Positions 1 through 8,120 of a stretch of DNA of 64,000 nt are shown here, piece after piece. The translations under genes were made by a program, and so were the position numbers. Positions within the stretch are counted from its first letter, which is position 1. Each line of letters begins with the position of its first letter. Source of the stretch: Nocardiopsis kunsanensis DSM 44524 (lineage in GTDB: Bacteria > Actinomycetota > Actinomycetes > Streptosporangiales > Streptosporangiaceae); the NCBI RefSeq assembly GCF_000340965.1, contig NZ_ANAY01000034.1, forward strand, positions 1 to 64,000. The letters run 5' to 3'. The notes below the pieces were generated by a model. That model saw only the letters and a list, made by a program, of their open reading frames with translations. It was not told the origin of the DNA and made no database searches.

Positions 1-114
1 GGGGAACTCCTCGTGCTGGTCAACAACAAGTGGCGTCTGCGGGTCATCGAGCGCGACCACCCGGAACTGTTCATGGAGGCGTTGCTCGCCGGCGGCGCCG
101 ACGAAGAACACTGA
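1..114 (+). CDS. C-terminal end of an unidentified protein (partial)
   Basis: The frame is open from the window edge and ends at TGA 112-114. It encodes the last 37 residues of a longer protein, ending in a charged tail (GGADEEH). I do not recognise the family from this fragment. The next gene downstream is a decayed transporter on the same strand, 107 bases away, so no functional link can be drawn. Confidence 0.6.
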   Translation, partial: GELLVLVNNKWRLRVIERDHPELFMEALLAGGADEEH

Positions 115-220
115 CCCCTTCGCCGCCTCTCGTTCTCGGAGGTCGTCAGCTCTGTCCCGGCGAACCCCGTCACGGTCACGCGTGCGCATCGCTCCGCCCC
201 TGCCGCTCCCCGAGGAGTCC

Positions 221-905
221 GTGCTGTCCACCACCGCACCGCCCGATACCGGCACGTCCCCGACGCCTCGCTCCGTCACCAGGATCGTCACCGCCTCCGC
301 ACTGGTTCTGGTGTTGAGCGGTCCGGGCCGGACCGCGGGCATCGCCGTCTTCGCCGATCACGTCATCGCCGACCTGGGGTGAGCCGCTCAGCCGGCTCCC
401 TCGCCTGCATGGTGGGAACCCTGTCCGGCGCGCTCGCGCTCCCTTGGATCGGCCGCGCGGTGGACCGGTTCGGGGTCCGACGAGTCCTGGCGCTGGTGGC
501 GCTCGGCTTCGGTGCCTCCTCCTGTTGGCCTGTGCTCAGGAACTCGTCGGACTGACGGCCGGGTTCGTCGGAGTACGCGCCTCGGGCCAGGGCGGTACGA
601 CCATGGTCTCTCCGGGCCTGGGCGCTCTGCTCTACGGAGCCGTGCTGGGTGTGGCAGCCTCCGGCGCCCGAGCCGTGGAGAGCGCCGCTCTGCCCTTCTA
701 CTTCGGCACGGCCGGCCTGGGCACCCTGCGGGGACTGACCCAATCGGTCGCGGTCGCCTCCACCGCCGTCGGGCCCATCCTGCTGTCCTTGGCCCGTGGG
801 TGGTCGGGTTCCTATCTGCCCGGGGTCATGGGACTGTCGATGCTGTGCGCCCTCGTGGCGGTCGCGGTGTGCTTCGCCCGCAGACCCGAGCACCGCACCG
901 TCTGA
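221..905 (+). pseudogene. Decayed MFS transporter
   Basis: Three consecutive frames together read as a major facilitator superfamily transporter. The first (from GTG 221, after GAGGAG) holds TM1 and stops at TGA 380. The second (about 379-555) carries the loop 2-3 motif region (GRAVDRFGVRRVLALVALGFG). The third (to 905) carries helices resembling the end of the C-terminal half. Each junction fits a one-base indel, near 379 and near 521. The joined product would be about 228 residues, against about 400 for a 12-helix MFS protein, so an internal segment of roughly 150 residues is also missing around 600-640. It cannot make a working transporter. Substrate unknown. Confidence 0.75.
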
Positions 906-1252
906 TCCCGTGCGCGCCTCTTTCCGAACACATGCGGGACACGCCTGTCCTGTGACAGTCATCTCAGCCGCCGAGAGTGACTCGAACCTTCACGTAAGGG
1001 TAGCTTTGCCTCAGGTTGCCTCCCGCAGGAAAGCGCGGGATCACCGCATTCTTCCCGACCTGCTCCCAACGACATGGTCGGGTCCGTAGCGACGGAGCCG
1101 CGCCCAGGGCACCACGAGTACCGCACCGGATCCACTGCGTTTGATCGCGTTGCGGCCGCCTGGCCCGGTGCGTGTCCACCCGCGCCGTCGCCGAACTCCT
1201 GACCCCGAACACCGCGGTCCTTGCTGTGGACCGCCCGAACCAGATGGGTTCC
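906..1252. other. Intergenic region before the SulP gene
   Basis: About 350 bases without a convincing gene. It holds the iron-box-like site at 995-1013 and an in-frame GTG at 1172 that would add 27 residues to the SulP protein. No Shine-Dalgarno sequence is evident for any SulP start, and I see no clear promoter. Confidence 0.4.
995..1013. promoter_or_regulatory. Possible iron-box (DmdR/IdeR-type) site, weak
   Basis: The 19-mer TAAGGGTAGCTTTGCCTCA matches about 12-13 of 19 positions of the actinobacterial iron box (TTAGGTTAGGCTAACCTAA), depending on strand. It sits between the MFS remnant and the SulP gene. The match is only moderate and no promoter is placed beside it, so this is a suggestion. 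Confidence 0.2.
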
Positions 1253-2743
1253 ATGAATCTGCCTGTGAAGACCCCTCGGTCTTTGATGCCCAAGATCCCC
1301 GCCGCAGCGCAGCTGCGCGCCGACGTCCTGGCCGGGCTCGTGGTGGCCCTGGCGCTGATTCCCGAGGCCATCGCGTTCTCGCTCATCGCCGGCGTCGACC
1401 CCCGGGTGGGCCTGTACGCCTCCTTCGTCATGGCCGTGTCCATCGCTTTCCTGGGCGGACGCCCGGCGATGATCTCCGCCGCCACCGGCGCCATGGCCCT
1501 GGTCGCGGCGCCCTTGTCCACCGAATACGGCGTCGATTACCTCATCGCCGCCACCGTCCTGGCCGGACTCGTACAGATCGCCTTGGGCCTGCTCGGGGTG
1601 GCCAAACTGATGCGGTTCGTGCCGCCCAGCGTCATGACCGGGTTCATCAACGCCCTGGCCATCCTCATCTTCTTGTCGCAGGTTCCGTACCTGACCGACG
1701 GAGACGTACCGGTCTACGTCATGGTCGCCATCGGCCTGGGCATCATCTTCGGCCTGCCGTACCTGACCAAGCTGGTCCCCGCCCCGCTGGTGGCCATCGT
1801 CGTACTCACCGTCGCCGCGGTGGCCATGGGCATCTCCACCCGTACCGTGGGCGACGAGGGCGAACTGCCCGAAACAGTTCCCGTGCCGCTGATCCCGGAC
1901 GTGCCCTTCACCTGGGACACGCTGACCCTCATCGCGCCCTACGCCCTGACCCTGGCCCTGGTCGGGCTGATGGAGTCGCTGATGACCGCCAAGGTCGTCG
2001 ACGACCGCACCGAGACCACCTCGAACCACGGCCGCGAGGCCCGTGGACAGGGCATCGCCAACGTCCTCGTCGGCTTCTTCGGCGGCATGGCCGGGTGCGC
2101 GATGATCGGCCAGACCATGATCAACGTCTCCTCCGGTGCCCGCACCCGGGTCTCGACCTTCCTGGCCGGTGCGTTCCTGCTCGTCCTGTGCGTGGGCCTG
2201 GGTGACATCGTCGGCATGATCCCCATGGCCGCTCTGGTCGCGGTGATGATCTTCGTCTCGATCGTGACCTTCGACTGGCACAGCATCGCACCAGCCACCC
2301 TGAGGCGCATGCCCTGGAGCGAGACCCTGGTCATGGTCGTCACCGTCGCCGTGGTCGTGGCCACCCACAACCTCGCCATCGGCGTGGTCGTGGGCGTGCT
2401 GGTGTCGATGGTCTCCTTCGCCCGTCGGGCCGCCACGCAGGCCGACGTGACCAGCGTCCTGGACCCTGATGGCGGCACCCGGGTGTACTCGGTCAACGGC
2501 GAGCTCTTCTTCGCCTCCACCGGTGAACTGGTCAACCGGTTCGACTACACCGAGCAGGGCCTGGACCGGGTCGTGATCGACATGTCCGACGCACATGTGT
2601 GGGATTCCTCCGCGGTCGCGGCCCTGGACCAGATCAGCGAACACTTCCGCAGGCACGGCGTGAAGATGGAGATCACCGGACTGAACGAACCCAGCCAGAA
2701 GCTGCACGAGGAACTGTCCGGAACCCTGACCGGCGGCCACTGA
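1253..2743 (+). CDS. SulP family anion transporter with STAS domain
   Basis: A 496-residue membrane protein of the SulP/SLC26 family, which carries sulfate, bicarbonate or related anions. The N-terminal part has the family signature around LIPEAIAFSLIAGVDPRVGLY, followed by about ten hydrophobic segments. The last ~100 residues form a STAS domain with the conserved DSSAVAAL loop, whose serine is equivalent to the phosphorylated serine of anti-sigma antagonists. The substrate cannot be read from sequence; no carbonic anhydrase or sulfate-assimilation gene is adjacent. ATG 1253 is preferred because it leaves ~22 residues before the first conserved segment. GTG 1172 in the same frame is possible. 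A strong terminator follows 15 bases after the stop. Confidence 0.92.
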   Translation: MNLPVKTPRSLMPKIPAAAQLRADVLAGLVVALALIPEAIAFSLIAGVDPRVGLYASFVMAVSIAFLGGRPAMISAATGAMALVAAPLSTEYGVDYLIAATVLAGLVQIALGLLGVAKLMRFVPPSVMTGFINALAILIFLSQVPYLTDGDVPVYVMVAIGLGIIFGLPYLTKLVPAPLVAIVVLTVAAVAMGISTRTVGDEGELPETVPVPLIPDVPFTWDTLTLIAPYALTLALVGLMESLMTAKVVDDRTETTSNHGREARGQGIANVLVGFFGGMAGCAMIGQTMINVSSGARTRVSTFLAGAFLLVLCVGLGDIVGMIPMAALVAVMIFVSIVTFDWHSIAPATLRRMPWSETLVMVVTVAVVVATHNLAIGVVVGVLVSMVSFARRAATQADVTSVLDPDGGTRVYSVNGELFFASTGELVNRFDYTEQGLDRVVIDMSDAHVWDSSAVAALDQISEHFRRHGVKMEITGLNEPSQKLHEELSGTLTGGH

Positions 2744-2758
2744 CCGCAGCAGGGCCCA

Positions 2759-2796
2759 AGGCGGGGCCGCCAGGACCACTCCAGGCGGCCCCGCCT
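2759..2796 (+). terminator. Hairpin terminator after SulP gene
   Basis: A perfect 13-bp stem AGGCGGGGCCGCC / GGCGGCCCCGCCT encloses a 12-base loop, 15 bases after the SulP stop. There is no long T tract, as is common in high-GC actinomycetes. Confidence 0.85.
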
Positions 2797-2915
2797 CTGT
2801 ATGGGTCCACCGACCACGGGTTACACCGGAACTGGGCCGGAACGGAGCGCTGCGAGCTGGGAAACAGCCCTGCTCCTTACATGCGGGAGTGTTTCTTTCA
2901 TTCGGGCAGAACAAC

Positions 2916-3275
2916 TCACGGCGCCACTTTCTGCACGGGCGTTCCACTGATCACAAAAGAACGGCATGCGGTCACGGTTCCTTTCCCGTCGCGGACCAGG
3001 TCGGAGGGCACGAGCAGGTCACGTCGCTCCGGGTGGGCCGACCCCACGACCGAGGAGACGATGAACCACGTACCCTCACACGGTTCGGGCAGGTCGGCGC
3101 GCACGCGTTCCTCGGTCAGCAGCGGCACTCCCTCGGGTACACCTGCCGCCCGGGTCACCCGCACACGCACCGCCTCGACCCGGGCCGGACTGTCGGCTCG
3201 GGGCCAGCGCTGGATCACACGTGAGCGCTCGTCGACGACCGTCACCATGTGCGGGGTCAGGTTGACCACCGGCAT
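2916..3275 (-). CDS. Small NLTPH-motif protein of unknown function
   Basis: A 119-residue protein starting MPVVNLTPH. This N-terminal signature marks a widespread family of small uncharacterised proteins found in phages and bacterial accessory regions. It has a central WFIVSSVVGSAHPERRDLLVPSD segment and no membrane helix or signal peptide. ATG 3273-3275 is chosen because GGAGG lies 7 bases upstream and the motif normally sits at the very N-terminus; the frame stays open further upstream but with proline/arginine-rich, non-coding-like sequence. It reads away from the unknown gene at 3630 and sits at the edge of the CRISPR-type island. An accessory role there is only a guess. Confidence 0.8.
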   Translation of the reverse strand: MPVVNLTPHMVTVVDERSRVIQRWPRADSPARVEAVRVRVTRAAGVPEGVPLLTEERVRADLPEPCEGTWFIVSSVVGSAHPERRDLLVPSDLVRDGKGTVTACRSFVISGTPVQKVAP

Positions 3276-3629
3276 CCGAGGCCTCCGTTCTGTGCTGCGC
3301 GCGGCCGTCCGGGTCCGTGCGGCGGTGTCCGCGCCCGTGCTCTCATCGCAAGTCTCTCGGACACCGTCGGCACGCCTGCGCAGGCACGTCTGAGGAGGTG
3401 GGGGCGGGCGCGTCCGGAGCGTGGGAGGCCTTTCGCGGTGCGGGCGGTGCGGTTGCCGCCTGCATTCCCGGCATCCGGCAATTGACAGCAGCAACGCGAC
3501 GGATCTAATTTGTTCTCAGACCTTCCGTTGACTCGGGAGTGTCGGAAATAGCCTCACGTCTCTTCACACACGCTTTTCCGCGGGGCTGGGAAAGCGACCC
3601 GGCCCGGGTCCACCCGGGGAGAAGAGTTC
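3276..3629. other. Divergent intergenic region
   Basis: 354 bases separating the NLTPH gene (minus) from the unknown gene at 3630 (plus). The right half is noticeably less GC-rich and carries the consensus-like promoter at 3482-3509. A second, poorer TTGACT (3528-3533) / TAGCCT (3549-3554) pair has a short 15-base spacer. The left half has no recognisable element. Confidence 0.5.
3482..3509 (+). promoter_or_regulatory. Strong sigma70-type promoter for the 3630 gene
   Basis: TTGACA (3482-3487) and TCTAAT (3504-3509) are separated by 16 bases, a near-consensus housekeeping promoter reading rightwards. Transcription would start near 3516, giving a leader of about 114 bases before GTG 3630. Confidence 0.6.
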
Positions 3630-4862
3630 GTGAGCACGCACCACTGTTCCGCATGGGAACTGTTCCGTTCGACCACGTTCCTGCGCGTCTTCACACGCGT
3701 GGTGGGCTGCGGCCCGTGTTCGGGCGACGGAACCGCACAGAGCTGCCCGGGCCACTCCGAGCAGTTCTACAACTACGTCAACCTGTGTGCCGAGCACTGC
3801 CCGTGCGCGGAACACCGGGGCGACGCCGAGAGTGTGATCGCGGTGCGCATGCGGCGCGCCGCGCCGGTCCGTGCCCCGGACACCGGACCCGGGTGCGGCC
3901 CCCTCCTCGTGCGCGGGCGCGAGCATGTCGACCGCAGCGCCGCGCACCGGTTGCGCGACGCCCTGGACGACGTGCGCCGCGACCGCTCCTACAAAAACCT
4001 GCGGCGCGTCTACCCCCAGTACACCGTCGGCGGCTCGGTACGGTGCGCGTTCTCCGAACGTCCCCGGCGCTGGGCCCAGCGCCGCGACGTGTCCCGGGTG
4101 GCCTCCGACCTGGTCGACCAGGAAGCGCTGGCGATGCTCGTGCTCACCGCCGGCTGGGGCAACCCGGCCGCCGACCTGCCCGAGGACATCGCCCCCGGCG
4201 AGCACGTCTCCTTCACCGAGGACGGCAGCGCGGTGCCCGTGTCCGACCTGCACGGACGTTCGGTGAGTGAGGAGCGCGACCCGCCGCTGGTCTCCACCGC
4301 CACCGGCGACTACCTGCTGCGCAAGCTCACCGAGCTGGCGGCCGGACGCGACGCCGACCTCGGCCGCACCCCCGACCAGCGCCGCCGGTTGGTGTTGCGC
4401 CGGTTACTGCCCGACCTGAGCGGTGAGGACCTGGCCCGGCGCCTGACCGGGGTGCTCGGGCGTATGGCCGTGGACATGCCCTCCCACTTCCGTCTGGTGC
4501 AGCAGGCCCGCGGGAGGGCCCGCAGCGCCCCTTACACACCGGTGCCCGACCCCGACGAGGTACCGGAGGGGTTCGCCGAGCGGCCCAGACGCCAGGTCCT
4601 GAGCGAGCAGGAGCTCACCTGGCTGTCCGGGGCCGCCTCACGGCTGGCGGAGGAGGCCCAGAGCGACCGCGCCGCTTTCGACTCCGACCCCCGAGGCGCA
4701 CTGGACACCCTGGTCTGCGCACTGTTGGCCGAGGACGGCACGGCGCCCGTCCGGTGGCGTCCGGCCCTGGAGGACCCCGACGTGCGCGCCGACCTGCTGG
4801 AGGCCCTCGCCGAGTCCGCCGAGACCCTCGAGACCGCCGGGGACCGAGACTCCGCACCCTGA
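3630..4862 (+). CDS. Unidentified protein with cysteine-rich N-terminus, beside CRISPR-type locus
   Basis: A 410-residue soluble protein I do not recognise. The first ~65 residues are rich in cysteine and histidine (CGPCSGDGTAQSC, CAEHCPCAEH), spaced like metal or disulfide sites. The rest is charged and largely helical in composition with an acidic C-terminus. No membrane segment, CARF, HEPN or nuclease motif is visible. GTG 3630 follows a GGGGAGAAG ribosome site. It is transcribed towards the cas genes from its own promoter and separated from them by a 12-bp-stem terminator. Its position makes it a candidate accessory gene of the island; nothing in the sequence gives a function. Confidence 0.75.
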   Translation: MSTHHCSAWELFRSTTFLRVFTRVVGCGPCSGDGTAQSCPGHSEQFYNYVNLCAEHCPCAEHRGDAESVIAVRMRRAAPVRAPDTGPGCGPLLVRGREHVDRSAAHRLRDALDDVRRDRSYKNLRRVYPQYTVGGSVRCAFSERPRRWAQRRDVSRVASDLVDQEALAMLVLTAGWGNPAADLPEDIAPGEHVSFTEDGSAVPVSDLHGRSVSEERDPPLVSTATGDYLLRKLTELAAGRDADLGRTPDQRRRLVLRRLLPDLSGEDLARRLTGVLGRMAVDMPSHFRLVQQARGRARSAPYTPVPDPDEVPEGFAERPRRQVLSEQELTWLSGAASRLAEEAQSDRAAFDSDPRGALDTLVCALLAEDGTAPVRWRPALEDPDVRADLLEALAESAETLETAGDRDSAP

Positions 4863-4917
4863 CGGGACGACCGCGCCGCCTTCCCCCTTGCCGCGCGGAA
4901 CCCGCTCCGGTGTGCGG

Positions 4918-4947
4918 GCCCCGGACCCGTTCCCCCGGGTCCGGGGC
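4918..4947. terminator. Hairpin terminator between convergent transcripts
   Basis: A perfect 12-bp stem GCCCCGGACCCG / CGGGTCCGGGGC with a 6-base loop, followed by ATTTCT on the plus strand. It lies between the plus-strand gene ending at 4862 and the minus-strand cas operon ending at 5047, so it can serve both. Confidence 0.85.
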
Positions 4948-5046
4948 ATTTCTGTGTGTACGCCCCCGGGGCGTGCCGTTCCTGTCCGGTGCGCGCCCCG
5001 AAGAGGATCAGCGCCGCCACCGGCCCGTCGGAAGAGCCTCCCGGCC

Positions 5047-7341
5047 TCAGGCAGGCGGCCCCCGACCGGAGAACCGGCGGACCAGCGGGGGCAGGACGGG
5101 ATACTCGGCGAACTCGCGCAGACTCATCACGGCCGTCTCCTCCAGAGGCAGGCGGTGGCGCCAGCGTGCGGCCAGGCACAGGTCCCGGGCCTGGGCGACC
5201 TGTCTCCAACGGGCAGGGTCGGCGCCGTCGGGCAGTCGGCGGGCGGTCAGGGCGGTGCCGAAGGCGTCCAGGAAACGGCGGACCTCGCCCGCCCCGGCCC
5301 GGCGCACCCCGGCCGCAGGGTCCAGGGACAGGGCCCGCGCACCCCGGTTCACCAGGTACAGCTCCGGTCTCAGGTGCACACTCCCGAGGCCGAGGGCCTT
5401 TCCCATCCCGAGCTTGTGGGCGTACTCGGGGTCGCGTGCGTCTCCACCGTCGACGGGGTTGTCCAGGAGCAGGGCCCGTAGCAGCGCTCCGAGTTCGGCG
5501 CTGGTCAGGTTGGTGAAGGTGAGGCGGGAGCGAAAAGTGAGCCCGCCCCGCAGAGGAACGACGTCGCGCTGGGTCTCACGGGGCGGGCCGTCACCGTGAG
5601 TGGGCAGACCGAACCCCAGGGCCTCCTGCGCAGCGCGGTCGTAGCGCTCCGGGGTCCCCACCCCCTCCGGATGGCGGTGCAGGTAGACCTTGTACCCGCC
5701 CAGGCGCACCCGCCCCTCGTGCGACCAGGTCACCAGGTCGGGCCGCTCGCCCACCTCGGTCTCGGGCCCCTGCAGCAGATAGTTGGCGAAACAGCCGCGC
5801 TGGGGGGAGAGCAACCGTACACGCAGGGGTCCGTCCGGCAGGTCCGCGTCGGTCCGGTCGCAGACGGCGTCACCGACCTGGACCCTGCCCCGGGTCGCGC
5901 CGCCGGGGCCGGCGAAGGTGTCGAGGTCGCCGAAGAGGGCCCGGGGAACGTCGACGGGGCGTCCGGCCCGTTCGTCGCGGTCGGGGTCCTCGTGTTGGGG
6001 GCCCAGGACCCTCGGTGGCACGGCACGCCGGATCGGGTTCTCCTCACTGACGGCGATGCGGTACCCGCCGGAACGGCCGAAGGAGACCACCGCACCGGAG
6101 AGGTCCTGGTCGAACCAGACCGGCTCCACCCCGGACCGGGGCAGTCCCCCTCCCCCGGCCCCGGCCACGGGCGGGCGTTCGGGGTCGCCGGGGCCGGCAC
6201 CGAGGTGGTCGGGGAAGGCCAGGCGCTGGTAATCGGTGATCTGCTCGGCGGACTCGAAGAGTTCCACCAAGGCTTCGGGGACGGGCAGGCGTCCGGTGCG
6301 CATGTCGTGCGGGCGGGGGAAGAGGAAGGCGTTGCGGCGCTCGGCGGAAGCCTGTCCGGTGAGCACGATCAGGGCCGGGACGACGGTTCCCCCGTCGGTG
6401 CCGTGGGCGTGCAGGTGGTCCAGGGCCTGGGCCCGAGTGGGGGCGACCGCGACCACCCCCTTGGTCCCGGGGACGTGGAGTGCGTGTACCCACCGGTGCT
6501 GGAGCATCCCGTGCTGCGGGTGGAGCGTGGGTACGTAGCCGGTACCGCGCGGCGGGTCGGGGAAGGTGTCGACACCGAAGTCCCAGGTACGCAGGCTACG
6601 GCGCAGGGTCTCGAAGGGGAGCTTGAGGGCCTGGCCGGGTTCGGGGGTCCAGGGGGTGGGCGCCACCTCCACCACGTACCAGCGGTCCTCGGGACCGTCG
6701 TGCTGGAGGAACCCCTGGCGGGTGCGTAGCCCGGCGCGGCGTTTGCGGTAGTGGGCGTGGCGGTGGGCCATGACCTGGCGGGTGCGGGCGGGCAGGGTGC
6801 TGTCACCGCTGTCGGGGTCGATACGTACGGGAGCGCGGAAGTAGAGCATGGGGGTGTTGACCGGTCCGGTCTCGCCTCCGGTGAGGATGCGGACGGTGTT
6901 GCGGATCAGGCCCCGCAGGCTGGAGCCGGGCAGGACCGGCAGTCCCGGGCCGTCCGGATCGGGCAGGCGCAGGGAACGGCCGACGCGTCCACGGTCGGGG
7001 CTCCGGCCGACATAGGTGGGGGTGAGAGTGGTGGCGGTCAGTTCGATCCAGCCCGTGTGGGTGCCGGGAACGGTGCGGTCGTGCGAGCGCAGCAGATCGG
7101 CGGTCCGGTGTCCTGGGTGCAGGTCGGCAGCGGGCAGGGGTGTGTCGGCGAGCGGGACGGAACCGTAGGGGGCGGTGGCGGTGTGGCGGACCCGGGTGCC
7201 GGACGTGACGGGGCCGGGTCCGGTGGGGCCCTCTTCGGTACCGTCCTGGTCCTCGCCGGGGCCCTGATCTCCCCCGCCGTGTCCGCAGGTTCCCTCCCCG
7301 CGCCCGGTGGAGCGGGCGGCCAGGTCACGGGGGTCGGGCAT
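5047..7341 (-). CDS. Type III CRISPR RAMP protein, TIGR03986-like
   Basis: A 764-residue RAMP (Cas7-like) protein, last gene of the cas operon. After a disordered Gly/Asp-rich head (about residues 1-60) comes a RAMP segment with the phosphate-binding type motif PGSSLRGLIRNTV near residue 140. A second conserved block lies near the C-terminus (LTFTNLTSAELGALLRAL ... HKLGMGKALGLGSV). Large size, the SSLRG motif and the K-G-KALG-G loop fit TIGR03986, known from type III effector complexes alongside Csx10 and Csx19. The expected role is part of the crRNA-binding backbone. ATG 7339-7341 overlaps the csx19 stop (TGATG) and has GGAGG 4 bases upstream; a GTG one codon earlier is possible. Confidence 0.8.
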   Translation of the reverse strand: MPDPRDLAARSTGRGEGTCGHGGGDQGPGEDQDGTEEGPTGPGPVTSGTRVRHTATAPYGSVPLADTPLPAADLHPGHRTADLLRSHDRTVPGTHTGWIELTATTLTPTYVGRSPDRGRVGRSLRLPDPDGPGLPVLPGSSLRGLIRNTVRILTGGETGPVNTPMLYFRAPVRIDPDSGDSTLPARTRQVMAHRHAHYRKRRAGLRTRQGFLQHDGPEDRWYVVEVAPTPWTPEPGQALKLPFETLRRSLRTWDFGVDTFPDPPRGTGYVPTLHPQHGMLQHRWVHALHVPGTKGVVAVAPTRAQALDHLHAHGTDGGTVVPALIVLTGQASAERRNAFLFPRPHDMRTGRLPVPEALVELFESAEQITDYQRLAFPDHLGAGPGDPERPPVAGAGGGGLPRSGVEPVWFDQDLSGAVVSFGRSGGYRIAVSEENPIRRAVPPRVLGPQHEDPDRDERAGRPVDVPRALFGDLDTFAGPGGATRGRVQVGDAVCDRTDADLPDGPLRVRLLSPQRGCFANYLLQGPETEVGERPDLVTWSHEGRVRLGGYKVYLHRHPEGVGTPERYDRAAQEALGFGLPTHGDGPPRETQRDVVPLRGGLTFRSRLTFTNLTSAELGALLRALLLDNPVDGGDARDPEYAHKLGMGKALGLGSVHLRPELYLVNRGARALSLDPAAGVRRAGAGEVRRFLDAFGTALTARRLPDGADPARWRQVAQARDLCLAARWRHRLPLEETAVMSLREFAEYPVLPPLVRRFSGRGPPA

Positions 7342-8120
7342 CACACCTCCTCGACCGGGTCACCGGTGCCGGGATCGGGCCCGGGGCCGGCGGGGTCGGG
7401 GCCGGTGTGCAGCCCGGTGAGGCGGTGGAAGGCCACACCGACCGCGCCGGTCGCGGGATCCTCGGCCCAGTACTCGCGCACGGTGAGCCACATCCCGACG
7501 GTGCGGGCGAGGGTGCTCCCGTCATCGAGGGGGCGGGTAGTGCCGCTGGTGTCTACGGGATCGAGGGGAAGGACCGCACGGGTTCCGTCGGGTTCGGAGG
7601 CGAGGGTCAGCGGGGGCGGTTCCTGCGGACCGTGGTCGGGGTCCCGGTGGCCGGGCGCGGAACGGACCGGCCGACGGTACTCGGGTCCGTTGTGCCCACG
7701 CAGCAGGAACGCGCGGTCGCGGGGGCGCAGCGGGGCGGGCAGCGGCTCGGGCGCGTCGGCGCTGAGCCAGCCGTGTTCGCCGCCCTCCCCCAGCCGTATC
7801 TGGGCGTGCGGTGTGAACACGAGCACCTCCAGGATCCGCCACCGGTCCCCCGGCCCGGGGACGGACGCGGAGGACGCGGCGGCCCCGAGGTCGGAAAGGC
7901 GCCACCGTTCGTGCGGGCAAGCACCGGTGACACGCCCGTCCCCGAGTTCGGCCAGGAGCCACTGGGGCTCGCCGGCACGAGCGGGGAAGCCGGACGGTGG
8001 GTGGTCGAGCAGGCCGCAGCGCACACCCCGGGTGAAGACCTGCTCCAGCACGGCCTCGATCTGGCCGGGGGTGAGTTCGTGCCGCAGGAGCCCTGCGGGC
8101 GGGGGCGGGTCGAGGTTCAC
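7341..8120 (-). CDS. csx19: Csx19-like (TIGR03984) CRISPR-associated protein
   Basis: A 259-residue protein between two RAMP genes. Its position directly before a TIGR03986-type RAMP, its length, and the segment DRWRILEVLVFTPHAQIRLGEGGEHGWL with DRAFLLRGH match Csx19/TIGR03984, a small non-RAMP component characteristic of type III-D loci. Its biochemical role in the complex is not settled. GTG 8118-8120 overlaps the preceding stop by four bases (GTGA), and its own stop overlaps the next start, so translation is coupled at both ends. Assignment rests on context plus partial sequence resemblance. Confidence 0.65.
   Translation of the reverse strand: MNLDPPPPAGLLRHELTPGQIEAVLEQVFTRGVRCGLLDHPPSGFPARAGEPQWLLAELGDGRVTGACPHERWRLSDLGAAASSASVPGPGDRWRILEVLVFTPHAQIRLGEGGEHGWLSADAPEPLPAPLRPRDRAFLLRGHNGPEYRRPVRSAPGHRDPDHGPQEPPPLTLASEPDGTRAVLPLDPVDTSGTTRPLDDGSTLARTVGMWLTVREYWAEDPATGAVGVAFHRLTGLHTGPDPAGPGPDPGTGDPVEEV

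Noticed and set aside
30-317. Arg/Pro-rich plus-strand frame near the left edge
   Set aside because: Overlaps the real upstream gene end and the MFS remnant; low-complexity shadow.
959-2947. Long minus-strand open frame opposite the SulP gene (662 codons)
   Set aside because: His/Asp/Gly-rich antisense shadow typical of high-GC DNA; the plus strand encodes a clear SulP transporter.
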